Assembly (NCBI GenBank): GCA_028282395.1
Contig: JANQHY010000257.1
Coordinates: forward strand, 1-18,747
Direction of reading: 5' to 3'
Origin: Gammaproteobacteria bacterium
GTDB taxonomy: Bacteria > Pseudomonadota > Gammaproteobacteria > UBA12402
DNA length: 18,747 nucleotides
Both the position numbers and the translations under genes were made by a program. The notes beneath the pieces are model-generated. The model had not been told where the DNA came from. It was given only the letters and a program-made list of their open reading frames with translations, and ran no database searches. Numbering within the stretch: the first letter of the stretch is position 1; each line of letters starts with the position of its first letter. Below are positions 1 to 7,218 of the stretch, in pieces.

Positions 1-191
1 TCGCAATACACCGCTATATTGACAGACTGATCCTCATAATGCTCAATGATTTCCGGCTGTTGTTGGCGCACAGTCACCGAAACACCTTGACCACGGCTCA
101 CTGAAACCTCCGCCGATGAAATGCCACACGATTTGGCAGCACAAAGCAACCATTCAATTTGTTGGTGCAGTTGTTGTTCGGGCTGTGACAT
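1..191 (-). CDS. pmbA: PmbA/TldE metalloprotease-like protein, N-terminal part (runs off the window)
   Basis: The first 63 codons of a minus-strand gene are present; the rest lies beyond base 1. The translation contains AEVSVSRGQGVSVTVR followed by a segment ending NIAVY. This matches the family's N-terminal pattern, where an 'AEV-V-----GISV--R' strand is followed by a strand ending near 'GI-VY'. PmbA (TldE) pairs with TldD as a zinc metalloprotease that matures small peptides such as microcins and degrades the CcdA antitoxin in E. coli. The ATG at 191 has AGGA about seven bases upstream, which supports this start. It is separated from ubiI upstream by about 118 bases with no clear promoter, so it may have its own promoter or be read from ubiI. 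The family call rests on a short N-terminal stretch and is good but not certain. Confidence 0.72.
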   Translation of the reverse strand, partial: MSQPEQQLHQQIEWLLCAAKSCGISSAEVSVSRGQGVSVTVRQQQPEIIEHYEDQSVNIAVYC

Positions 192-309
192 ACAACATCC
201 TGTTTCATTCAGAGAGTGCTACATTGTACCGATCAGCAAACATACTGTCGACTAATGAACTACTCCAAACAAGGCATCAACGCCCAGACAGGTCTACATA
301 CAAAAATTA

Positions 310-1482
310 CTATTGTGCCTGATCAATAAAGAGCTGCTTAAGCACTACTAAATCATTCACCATGCGCAGCCCCACCCCCCGCAGCAGTCGTAGTGCAAAC
401 CATTGGGTAGCAAATAAGTTGTTTAGTACTCCCATAGTTTTAAGCGTAAGGGCATTGTCACCACGGCGTTGACACTCATAGCGTTCTATAACAGTCGCTT
501 TATACCAATCCTGGCCTTGTTCACGCGCCCTAATCAACTGCTGTGCCAGAACCTGAGCATCTGCCAGACCAATATTGACTCCCTGACCAGCCAATGGATG
601 AATCGCATGGGCTGCATCGCCTACTAACACAACATGCTCATCACCATAGCGCTGCGCATGATGATAATGTAATGGAAAACTTCCCACTTCACTCAGTAGT
701 GTCTTCACGGTCAGCCGTCCACCCAAGGCACTATTGATCATGGGGACCAGCTCATCAGGGTTTTGACGCAATTTAGCTGCCGTAATATAAGATACTGTCC
801 ACACCATAGAGACTGTATAAGCATCTTGCAGTGGCAATAAACCAATCGGCCCTTCCGGCAGAAAGCGCTGCCATGCTGTTAACCGGTGGCTATCTGTCAG
901 ATGCAAGACGCCCACTAATGCCTGCTGGCCATAACTGCCCCGCTCACCACCAATACCTACCTGCTCACGCACCCAGGAGCGCGCACCATCGGCACCAATA
1001 ATCAGTCTGGCCATCATAGATTGTTGCTGCATGTAAAGTCGGTAACCACCAGGCACACGTTTGAGTAGATGCGGCTTTTCACCAAAATAACTGGTTACAT
1101 TGTCATATTGCTGCAACCGTTGCCACAACGCCATCACTATATCATCATTAGGCACGATATGCCCCAAGTGGCTATAACCAATCTCCTGGTGATTAAAATG
1201 TATTTCGCCACGGCTTTTTGCATCCCAAACATGCATATCACGATAAACACCAGCACGCATTAATGCCGCCTGCTTCACCCCTAGTTCCATTAAAATCCGC
1301 TCAGAAGACAGATTGATAGCACTGACACGCAAAGGCGAGACTGTCGTATCAACAGGCTTGATTGGCTTAGGGTCAATTAGTGCAATGTCAAACCCAGCGT
1401 CCGCCAGGTAATTGGCCACACACAACCCGACCATACCCGCGCCGCAAATGACGATATCATAGTGTTTCATCATCGGTTTCAT
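310..1482 (-). CDS. ubiI: FAD-dependent ubiquinone-biosynthesis hydroxylase (UbiI/VisC type)
   Basis: Flavoprotein monooxygenase of the UbiH/UbiF/UbiI family, which hydroxylates the aromatic ring of polyprenylphenol intermediates in aerobic ubiquinone synthesis at the inner face of the membrane. Seen from the ATG at 1482: the dinucleotide-binding GAGMVG at residues 14–19, the RVSAINLSSE segment near 52 typical of UbiI/UbiF, the GADGARS motif at 163–169, and the FAD-pyrophosphate motif GDAAHAIHPLAGQGVN at 288–303. Length (about 390 aa) is normal for the family. A GTG at 1497 would add five residues, but AAGGA sits just upstream of the ATG at 1482, so that start is preferred; ATGs at 1473 and 1470 are also possible. 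The UbiI name rather than UbiF rests on the ubiH neighbour, from which it is split by 2.4 kb of foreign-looking DNA. All key motifs are intact. Confidence 0.85.
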   Translation of the reverse strand: MKPMMKHYDIVICGAGMVGLCVANYLADAGFDIALIDPKPIKPVDTTVSPLRVSAINLSSERILMELGVKQAALMRAGVYRDMHVWDAKSRGEIHFNHQEIGYSHLGHIVPNDDIVMALWQRLQQYDNVTSYFGEKPHLLKRVPGGYRLYMQQQSMMARLIIGADGARSWVREQVGIGGERGSYGQQALVGVLHLTDSHRLTAWQRFLPEGPIGLLPLQDAYTVSMVWTVSYITAAKLRQNPDELVPMINSALGGRLTVKTLLSEVGSFPLHYHHAQRYGDEHVVLVGDAAHAIHPLAGQGVNIGLADAQVLAQQLIRAREQGQDWYKATVIERYECQRRGDNALTLKTMGVLNNLFATQWFALRLLRGVGLRMVNDLVVLKQLFIDQAQ

Positions 1483-1699
1483 TTTTTCCTTCAGCACCTT
1501 GAAAATAAAGGTTTTCAGGATATTATACCGTCTCTTATTATTAACCTACAACGCATTTCAAACCCAATAAATACGTTGATCAATTTTTAGATTTGAGACA
1601 GATTTAACTGTAAATATTATTATAATGTAGCCCTCTTGTTAGAAATTGCTGATGCAACTAAGCTTGAAGATCAAAACATTACATGAATCAGGATTAAAG

Positions 1700-1969
1700 A
1701 TGTCAAAAGGATTTTGTGCACGCCTTATACCGAATCATAATGGCGACCCTCAACCAGAGGGAAGCTCACATGAAAACAGTTCAGCAAATAGAAACCCCTC
1801 AGGAGAGCATGGGAATGGGTCACAGCAAGTAGTGGATGGAGTGGAACTCCAAACAACTAACAAAAGTGCTCTTGCCACTGTGTTCAATCGCCTGTTATGT
1901 TGTTGTAATAACAATAAACTGGAAGATCTTCGCCCTTTATATACTGAAAACACCTATACAATCTATTGA
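1700..1969 (+). CDS. Small orphan protein with a Cys-Cys-Cys cluster, possible secreted effector
   Basis: Not recognised. An 89-residue frame starting at the ATG at 1700, which has AGGA six bases upstream; an in-frame ATG at 1646 would add 18 residues but lacks as good a site. A TATAAT hexamer at 1621–1626 could serve as a -10 box. The middle of the protein is rich in Asn, Ser, Gly, Pro and Glu and looks disordered. It is followed by a short hydrophobic-basic segment with LLCCCNNNK, where a run of three cysteines could be lipid-modified in a host cell (inference only). It lies in the plus-strand insert that separates ubiI from ubiH, upstream of the protein kinase gene, and shares the five residues QQVVD with the kinase tail. 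A 10-bp-stem hairpin follows 36 bases after the stop. Coding status is plausible but unproven, since no family supports it. Confidence 0.45.
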   Translation: MSKGFCARLIPNHNGDPQPEGSSHENSSANRNPSGEHGNGSQQVVDGVELQTTNKSALATVFNRLLCCCNNNKLEDLRPLYTENTYTIY

Positions 1970-2004
1970 AGCAAAATATTTGCTATGTGATACAGTCTGT
2001 CATC

Positions 2005-2035
2005 TAGCAGACGGTAAGAATTAATCCGTCTGCTA
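2005..2035. terminator. Perfect 10-bp inverted repeat after the 89-residue gene, possible terminator
   Basis: TAGCAGACGG at 2005–2014 pairs perfectly with CCGTCTGCTA at 2026–2035 around an 11-base AT-rich loop. It lies 36 bases past the stop of the small plus-strand gene. There is no uridine run after the stem, so it may be a weak or Rho-assisted terminator, or an mRNA-stabilising hairpin. Confidence 0.35.
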
Positions 2036-2316
2036 CTTCACCTACCCATCATCTGCTCTGCTTTCAATCTCAATCTACGCTCAACAATATCGGCTCTGAC
2101 ATGCAACCGATTGGCATTTATTGTTATCGGTAATTAGCCAGGGATGATAGGTTCTTCTCTCACCTCGCCTGACTACTTACCAAAATCAAGGTCAACCCAC
2201 TTTAAGGCTACAACGGGTCACTTTTAAAAATTTTAAGCCACAATTGGCGCTGATATTTAACAGTTTGGGTAAGGGTTTTATATCACCTCATGCTTTATGA
2301 GGACGTAAAGATATAT

Positions 2317-2344
2317 TTTACATGTTAAAATATTTTTTTATAGA
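2317..2344 (+). promoter_or_regulatory. Candidate sigma-70 promoter for the kinase gene
   Basis: TTTACA at 2317–2322, a 16-base AT-rich spacer and TATAGA at 2339–2344 would start transcription near 2351, giving a leader of about 80 bases that ends in the ribosome-binding hairpin. The surrounding DNA is so AT-rich that chance matches are likely. Confidence 0.3.
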
Positions 2345-2410
2345 ATCACATCAAAATATAAATATACATTAATAAGCCTCATCATACTATTCAGAAATAT
2401 AATCATATCA

Positions 2411-2428
2411 TCGTATAAGGATATACGA
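2411..2428 (+). promoter_or_regulatory. Shine-Dalgarno site held in the loop of a perfect 7-bp hairpin
   Basis: TCGTATA (2411–2417), loop AGGA (2418–2421) and TATACGA (2422–2428) form a perfect 7-bp stem with the ribosome-binding AGGA as the tetraloop, two bases before the kinase ATG at 2431. Such a stem would lengthen or shorten the effective spacing and is weak enough (five A-T pairs) to melt. Control of translation by this structure is inference. Confidence 0.45.
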
Positions 2429-2430
2429 CC

Positions 2431-3816
2431 ATGCCAAGAATGGCATTTGAATCTGAGGTGGCAAAAGAACGTGAATGGGCTGTAGCTGTATCGCTATTAA
2501 ATGATGCGCCAGAAGGAACCAAGATCAAACGGGCCGTTAAGAAACAGTCGATAGCGTATCGCCACCCTGATGACGGCAGCCAGGTATGTTTACAACACTC
2601 ATTTATTAAAATCAATGGAAAAATACTCTGCATGGCTGGGAAAGGAGAGCATCTAGGGAAAGGAACATTCGGTATTGTTAAATTAGCTGAGGATGCAAAT
2701 GGCAACCAATATGCATTAAAAACCAGTATAGACGAGCCGGAGGAGGAAAAGGTAATACCTGGCGCAAACGAAGCAGAGACTCTAGAAGACTTGGGATTAT
2801 CCTGGGGGACAAACTTGTCACGCGGAACAACACAATACCCAAGATCTAAAGAATCCAAATATGTGGCTGCCTTAACATATTTGGGAATTTCTTTGGATGA
2901 CTATCTAAAGAATCACAAATCCTTAACAAGGAAACAACGATATGATCTCGCTATAAAGGCTGTGGAATGTGTATACCGCTTACATCATGGATATGGCTCA
3001 AAACAAGGGATAAAAAGAGCACATTTGGATATCAAACCTCATAACTTTTGTATTGATGAGCATGGCAATGTTAGTTTGATTGACTATGGGTCTGCAAGTG
3101 AACTATCTGGCAAGAATACATTAAATAGTAGGACGATACCATATTCACCACTTTTAGATCTAAAAATAAGAAGAAACGAGTATTTTGATATATTCGCATT
3201 AAAAAGACTGCTTTTTTTACCAGAAGAATATTGGGCAGATTATACGGCACAACGGCTGGAAAGATGGCAAGCAGGTGAATATATTCTAAGAGATGAACTA
3301 GACTTTCTCGATACAAGCAATGGGAGATTAGCACAGCACCAACACAGTGCTGCAGATGTCTTAGCTATTTTAATTTTGAGTAAACACAACCTGTACACTC
3401 CTGAAAATTCTGAAAAGGTACTACAGGATTCAGAGCTGTTTTACGGCAGATATAAAACTTTGTCGCGATATGATGAGCCTGAGTTATCTGATCTGCAAAA
3501 GATAATTAATGGTGATGCTCCAGCCATACCACCAGAGCCAGAAACACCAAAATATGAAAGAGGTGATAGCGATAGTGGCATCTCATCAGGGTATGATAGT
3601 GACACCACTGCTAGCAGCAATCTATCATCTCGACGTAATTCAATGACAGCAAGTGATGAAGAAGAACGAGTCACCTCTCCCACTAATAACGAGCCTTCTG
3701 GGCCTAACGGTACTAGATTAGCTACAGCATTTAGACTCTATAGCACCGAATCTCCAAACATGGAGGCAGCAGACGCGCAACAAGTCGTTGACGAATCACC
3801 ACATCCAGGAACTTAA
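2431..3816 (+). CDS. Eukaryotic-type Ser/Thr protein kinase with disordered C-terminal tail, candidate effector
   Basis: A 461-residue protein with the main protein-kinase motifs in order: glycine loop LGKGTFGIVKLA at 75–86, ATP-anchoring lysine in YALK at K97, catalytic loop HLDIKPHN with D200, K202 and N205, and the metal-binding DYG (in place of DFG) at 218–220. The fold appears complete, so an active kinase is expected; the substrate is unknown. Residues 1–70 do not match anything I know. From about 365 the tail is acidic, Ser/Thr/Pro-rich and probably disordered. It has DSGISSGYDSD near 381–391, RRNS at 401–404 and SDEEE at 408–412. There are no transmembrane helices or PASTA repeats, unlike housekeeping bacterial PknB-type kinases; such soluble kinases in intracellular gammaproteobacteria are often injected effectors (inference; no secretion genes are in view). 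It sits opposite in strand between ubiI and ubiH. The start at 2431 uses AGGA nine bases upstream; an ATG at 2440 is the alternative. Confidence 0.85.
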   Translation: MPRMAFESEVAKEREWAVAVSLLNDAPEGTKIKRAVKKQSIAYRHPDDGSQVCLQHSFIKINGKILCMAGKGEHLGKGTFGIVKLAEDANGNQYALKTSIDEPEEEKVIPGANEAETLEDLGLSWGTNLSRGTTQYPRSKESKYVAALTYLGISLDDYLKNHKSLTRKQRYDLAIKAVECVYRLHHGYGSKQGIKRAHLDIKPHNFCIDEHGNVSLIDYGSASELSGKNTLNSRTIPYSPLLDLKIRRNEYFDIFALKRLLFLPEEYWADYTAQRLERWQAGEYILRDELDFLDTSNGRLAQHQHSAADVLAILILSKHNLYTPENSEKVLQDSELFYGRYKTLSRYDEPELSDLQKIINGDAPAIPPEPETPKYERGDSDSGISSGYDSDTTASSNLSSRRNSMTASDEEERVTSPTNNEPSGPNGTRLATAFRLYSTESPNMEAADAQQVVDESPHPGT

Positions 3817-3863
3817 ATACTAATCTAGGTTCGCAATAATCACAGGATTAAGAAAAAGTGATA

Positions 3864-3886
3864 TTTTACCTTTAAAGGTGGTAAAA
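3864..3886. terminator. Weak hairpin between the convergent kinase and ubiH genes
   Basis: TTTTACC (3864–3870) pairs with GGTAAAA (3880–3886) around nine bases, and ACCTTTAAAGGT inside it is itself a palindrome. On the minus strand the stem is followed after a few bases by a short T-rich run, so it could end ubiH transcripts. The stem is AT-rich and weak. Confidence 0.25.
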
Positions 3887-3946
3887 ATTACTGAAGAAGG
3901 TATAGAGGCGGTTCGTGTATTAAATGCCCATACGTTGCTGATATTT

Positions 3947-5224
3947 TCAAGCAAGCGTTTCATCATCGTCTCGACACATCAGTTTGGCTGCCGGTCGGCG
4001 TACACCCATCAAAAAACGCTGCAGACGTCGTTTCACAACCGGTTGACGCTCCAACAGCCACAGCGCTGCCTGGCGCATAAAGAAGCCGCTGGGCGCACTA
4101 AAGGTTTTGATAATCATATCGGTCAAGCCCAACAAACGCTGTTGATCAATCTGTTGTTTATCAGCAAATAATTGCCATGTCTCTGGCGTTAGCCCGCCCT
4201 GCTCCTCAACTGCATCGAGCAATTGGGCTAAATCTCGACAGCTAAGATTAAAGCCTTGCCCGGCCACAGGATGTACACTATGGCCGGCATTACCCAACAA
4301 CAGCGCACGTCCTTGGCAAATACGCTCAGGAACCACCTGCCATAACGGATAAGATGCCATATAGCCTCGCGCCATAAATCGCCCCAGGCGATAGCCAAAT
4401 TTAGCCTGAATAGCGGCAATAAACTCTGCCTCTGGTAATGCCTTATAATACGCTGCTTTCTCAGCGGGCACACACCAGACAAATGCAACATGCTGCCCCT
4501 CTAATGGCAGCATAGCCAGAGGGCCTGACTCAGTAAAACGCTCATAGGCTGTATTGCCATGAGACCGCTTTAAGACCAATGTACCAACTAGCGCCACTTG
4601 TTGATAATTATGCATCGTTACTTCAATACCACAGGCTTTGCGCAACGTTGAACGCGCGCCATCTGCTGCGACACACACATCAGCACTGATGTGCTGCACT
4701 TGGCCCTCAGTATCAAGGGTCAACTGCACACCGTCACTCAACTCACTGTAATCGGTAAGCATCACCGGCGAGTAGCAAGTGATTTGCGTATCAGACAACA
4801 GCGTTACCAATTGATGCCATAAATACTGCTGCGCAACCACATAACCTAACACTGGTTCACCGAGCATTGCCGCTGACATACGACTAAAAGCCATACCAGC
4901 ATATTCTGAAATATGGACTTGCTCGACAGGGGTAGCATGCTTAGCAATTTCAGTCGTCCATAAACCAAGACGCTTGAGCAGTTTCTGGGTTTCTCCCGCA
5001 ATAGCCAAGGCACGTGTTTCTAATGGATTATCTGGCAAGACCGCGCTTAGCGGCTTAGCTTCAATCAATGCTACCTGATAGCCACGCTGTGACAGGCTCA
5101 ATGCCAGGCTAACACCAACCAAACCCCCACCGACAATGGCAATATCATAGTGCGGCACAGACGCACCTTTACCTTGAGCATTTCGTCGGTTGTGGATAAC
5201 GCTGTTCTGAGAATTAAGCGGCAC
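3947..5224 (-). CDS. ubiH: FAD-dependent ubiquinone-biosynthesis hydroxylase UbiH
   Basis: Second member of the UbiH/UbiI flavin monooxygenase family in the window; UbiH hydroxylates 2-octaprenyl-6-methoxyphenol in the aerobic ubiquinone pathway. Numbered from the GTG at 5224: GGGLVG dinucleotide motif at 32–37, the UbiH-type RALAIA at 71–76, AADGARS at 186–192 and GNAGHSVHPVAGQGFNL at 311–327. The Gly-Asn in the last motif (Gly-Asp in UbiI) is usual for UbiH. The first 22 residues before PHYDIAIVGGG look non-conserved. An in-frame GTG at 5158 preceded by AAGGTG at good spacing would give the standard family start and may be the true one. The gene lies 15 bases (or 81 with the shorter start) after the YgfB-type gene and is probably co-transcribed with it. 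The pepP gene often found between them is missing. Confidence 0.88.
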   Translation of the reverse strand: MPLNSQNSVIHNRRNAQGKGASVPHYDIAIVGGGLVGVSLALSLSQRGYQVALIEAKPLSAVLPDNPLETRALAIAGETQKLLKRLGLWTTEIAKHATPVEQVHISEYAGMAFSRMSAAMLGEPVLGYVVAQQYLWHQLVTLLSDTQITCYSPVMLTDYSELSDGVQLTLDTEGQVQHISADVCVAADGARSTLRKACGIEVTMHNYQQVALVGTLVLKRSHGNTAYERFTESGPLAMLPLEGQHVAFVWCVPAEKAAYYKALPEAEFIAAIQAKFGYRLGRFMARGYMASYPLWQVVPERICQGRALLLGNAGHSVHPVAGQGFNLSCRDLAQLLDAVEEQGGLTPETWQLFADKQQIDQQRLLGLTDMIIKTFSAPSGFFMRQAALWLLERQPVVKRRLQRFLMGVRRPAAKLMCRDDDETLA

Positions 5225-5239
5225 GATAAAACATCCAGG

Positions 5240-5824
5240 TTAGTGAACGTGGTTACTTTTCTGTGGTTGGCGTGATTGCTGATCTAAAAAATCATCGTAC
5301 ACCAACATCATACCCACCCGAACAAATTCTTGTAATTGCATTAACTGTGCTTCTGCCTCAGCTCCTTGGGCACTGTCATCATCATAGTCCATACAGGCAA
5401 TTTGGGTGAGGTCATCGAGTACCTCTCGCACTTGATCATTGGCATGGCTCTGTGCCGAAATGCCAACCAGTTTTAAACCACTCATATATCCTTGGCACCA
5501 CTCGGCCAAAGCTTGCATTCGCTCTCGTAGCTCTGCCTCATCATCGGGCAACAACAATTGCGCTTGACATTGATCTTGCTTGAATTGTTTTTGGGTTGCT
5601 TCAAATAAGCGCCCAATGCTATCTACAGCGTCTACAGCCATAACATCACCCTGCTCAACGACGTTGCTTAATAATGAATTAACCCAAGCCTGCTTACGCA
5701 TTCTGGCGCCACTACTCATTAGAGCACACAGTAGCCCATGGGTTTCGGCTGCAGTACCAAGCGCTTTCAAGCATGACAATGCACGTTCAACGGTCTCAAA
5801 AGAAGGTAATGCTACAGGCTCCAT
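5240..5824 (-). CDS. ygfB: YgfB/UPF0149 family protein
   Basis: A 194-residue soluble protein with the family hallmark AETHGLLCALM at residues 26–36, an acidic body and the mid-protein segment LAEWCQGYMSGL typical of UPF0149. It matches the usual length of about 190 aa. The family is small and all-helical. In Pseudomonas aeruginosa YgfB affects ampDh3 expression and beta-lactam resistance, but no general biochemical role is established. It is the first gene of the minus-strand set leading into ubiH and diverges from the 6S RNA gene. The ATG at 5824 has only a weak AGAGA-like site upstream. A perfect inverted repeat lies between this start and the 6S promoter. In many gammaproteobacteria zapA starts divergently at this point, but no zapA frame fits in the roughly 120 bases here. 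Confidence 0.85.
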   Translation of the reverse strand: MEPVALPSFETVERALSCLKALGTAAETHGLLCALMSSGARMRKQAWVNSLLSNVVEQGDVMAVDAVDSIGRLFEATQKQFKQDQCQAQLLLPDDEAELRERMQALAEWCQGYMSGLKLVGISAQSHANDQVREVLDDLTQIACMDYDDDSAQGAEAEAQLMQLQEFVRVGMMLVYDDFLDQQSRQPQKSNHVH

Positions 5825-5859
5825 TTATCGTTGTCTCTACCATAACGTTGATGGGCATT

Positions 5860-5878
5860 ATCGTATCATTGATACGAT
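5860..5878. promoter_or_regulatory. Perfect 8-bp inverted repeat between ygfB and 6S RNA
   Basis: ATCGTATC (5860–5867), ATT, GATACGAT (5871–5878). It lies 36 bases upstream of the ygfB start and 26 bases upstream of the 6S -35 box, so it could be a dimeric operator or a 5'-UTR hairpin of ygfB. No regulator is identified. Confidence 0.35.
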
Positions 5879-5903
5879 TAAATCACCATCTGGCAATTAA
5901 CAC

Positions 5904-5932
5904 TTCACAACGCTAAGGATTTTCGCTATATT
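5904..5932 (+). promoter_or_regulatory. Sigma-70 promoter of 6S RNA
   Basis: TTCACA at 5904–5909, a 17-base spacer and TATATT at 5927–5932. The predicted start near 5940 falls just before the closing stem of the 6S RNA, which supports both calls. Confidence 0.65.
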
Positions 5933-5940
5933 AGATATAT

Positions 5941-6136
5941 GAAGTTTGGTACTACCTGCGTTGTTTGCCAGCCTTTTACATTCTTGAGCCAACACTCTGA
6001 AGAATGGGAAGTTGCCGTGTGACAGCAGTGTGCAGACCTGTTAAGTCAGGCAGCCTAAACTGTCAGTAAACTATCCACTTGAACTTTTAGGTTCAAGTTT
6101 TGCTGGGCAGCGGCAACAGTGGATAGTACCTCTATT
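5941..6136 (+). ncRNA. ssrS: 6S RNA
   Basis: 6S RNA mimics an open promoter and binds the sigma-70 RNA polymerase holoenzyme in stationary phase. Seen here: a long-range closing stem, GGTACTA at 5948–5954 pairing with TAGTACC at 6124–6130, continued inward by TTGTTTGCC and GGCAACAG. A 3'-side local hairpin, CTTGAAC–TTTTAG–GTTCAAG, closely resembles the CCUUGAACC/GGUUCAAGG hairpin of the E. coli RNA. The size is about 190 nt. A T-rich run follows the closing stem. It sits directly upstream of the 5-formyltetrahydrofolate cyclo-ligase gene, the conserved ssrS–ygfA arrangement, and is likely processed from a shared transcript. Exact ends are estimates. Confidence 0.88.
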
Positions 6137-6152
6137 TTTACAAGGCTCGTTT

Positions 6153-6722
6153 GTGTCTTCTCAAGCAATGCTTCGCCAGCAGGCGCTTTATGCCAGGCAG
6201 CAGTTATCTGACACACAGGTCAAGCAGTACTCTCAACAAATTGTTACTACACTTATAGCCCAACCAGTCGTGCAGCAAGCAAGTATCATTGCCGGCTATC
6301 TGCCCTGCAACAATGAAGTTGATCTGAGCACCTTATTCCAATGGTGTTGGCGACAAGAGAAGACCCTACTGTTACCGCAATGTGATACACCACAACCAGG
6401 ACTACTGGCTTGGCTATGCTATATGCAAAACACACCACTGATTAAAAATTGTTACGGCATTCTCGAACCAGATCCACAATTGACACAGTCCTATCCGATT
6501 GAATGTATTGACGTGGTACTCACTCCATTGGTCGCGTTTGATACCCAACGACACCGTATTGGCATGGGCGGCGGGTACTATGATCGCACCTTTACTGACG
6601 AAGCAACGCGTCCAACGATGCTCGGCTGTGCCTTCGGTTGTCAACAAACCGATACTATCGCCGCCAATCCTTGGGATATCGACTTAGACGCGGTGATTAG
6701 CGAACAGAAAGTTTATACTTAA
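6153..6722 (+). CDS. ygfA: 5-formyltetrahydrofolate cyclo-ligase
   Basis: Converts 5-formyltetrahydrofolate to 5,10-methenyltetrahydrofolate with ATP, recycling a folate storage form. The 189-residue protein shows the folate-binding NNEVD near 53–57, KNCYGILEP at 98–106 and the nucleotide and phosphate-binding GMGGGYYDR at 137–145, all intact, and has the family's normal length. Start GTG at 6153 has AAGG seven bases upstream; an ATG at 6168 is the alternative. It lies about 20 bases after the 6S RNA. In E. coli ygfA is co-transcribed with ssrS and linked to persister formation, so the same growth-phase control is likely here. A membrane protein gene follows after 8 bases. Confidence 0.93.
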   Translation: MSSQAMLRQQALYARQQLSDTQVKQYSQQIVTTLIAQPVVQQASIIAGYLPCNNEVDLSTLFQWCWRQEKTLLLPQCDTPQPGLLAWLCYMQNTPLIKNCYGILEPDPQLTQSYPIECIDVVLTPLVAFDTQRHRIGMGGGYYDRTFTDEATRPTMLGCAFGCQQTDTIAANPWDIDLDAVISEQKVYT

Positions 6723-6730
6723 GCGGATAT

Positions 6731-7126
6731 GTGATGATGTTGTGGACGTTGCTTTGCCTTATTATCCTTGTTCTTGTTATATGGTATTGGCTAGCCAATA
6801 TACGCTGTCGTGAGTTTGCCCTCGCTCAAGCCAAAATCGTTTGTCAAAACTACGGCTGGACGCTATTGGATGAGTCTGTAGCAATGATTGCCTGGCGTCC
6901 GGTACCATCGTCGACCACACGTTTTTGCGTCAGACGTATCTATGAGTTTGAATATACCCGCTCTGGAACAGAACGAGGGTTCGCTCGTATTACTTTATTA
7001 GGGCATAATCTGGTTAGTAACGCTAACCAGACTTCTAACGCGACGGCTGATCATCATGATGACAGCGTCATTTCATTAGCTCGTTATCAAAAAAGCCGCA
7101 ATGATGATGAAATAAACCGGGATTAG
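6731..7126 (+). CDS. DUF3301 family membrane-anchored protein
   Basis: A 131-residue protein with one N-terminal membrane helix (about residues 3–22, very rich in Leu, Ile, Val and Trp), then a basic juxtamembrane segment, CREFALAQAKIVCQNYGWTL, that fits the DUF3301 pattern of an Arg/Ala/Cys helix followed by 'LLD-SVA'. The Tyr/Phe-rich YEFEYTRSG strand and the GFARITLLG strand also fit. The C-terminus is polar. Function is unknown. It starts 8 bases after ygfA, so the two are almost surely co-transcribed. Three adjacent starts are possible (GTG 6731, ATG 6734, ATG 6737). Confidence 0.7.
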   Translation: MMMLWTLLCLIILVLVIWYWLANIRCREFALAQAKIVCQNYGWTLLDESVAMIAWRPVPSSTTRFCVRRIYEFEYTRSGTERGFARITLLGHNLVSNANQTSNATADHHDDSVISLARYQKSRNDDEINRD

Positions 7127-7218
7127 AGGCAATATCTCTAGGTACTGATTTAGCCTCTAAGTGAGTGTCTATTGTAACCTTAGCGATATCGCGCAATATT
7201 TACCCTCTAAAAACACTT

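Larger units (their letters stand above)
1970..2430. other. Long intergenic region upstream of the kinase gene
   Basis: About 460 bases without a convincing gene on either strand. It holds a perfect 10-bp stem-loop near its left end (2005–2035), a second hairpin (CCTCAT at 2286–2291 with ATGAGG at 2297–2302), a strongly AT-rich stretch from about 2303 to 2400, a candidate promoter, and a small hairpin around the kinase ribosome binding site. The length and AT-richness fit a regulated, horizontally acquired gene. Confidence 0.5.

Noticed and set aside
1750..1953. Minus-strand frame opposite the 89-residue gene
   Set aside because: Lacks a ribosome site, has low-complexity Ser/Leu composition, and mirrors the plus-strand frame, which has a better start context.
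2403..2858. Minus-strand 151-codon frame overlapping the kinase start
   Set aside because: It is antisense to the kinase N-terminus and glycine loop, with no start signal and no protein-like pattern.
3878..4171. Plus-strand frame of 97 codons after the kinase gene
   Set aside because: Most of it is antisense to the conserved 3' end of ubiH; the start is merely the short intergenic region read through.
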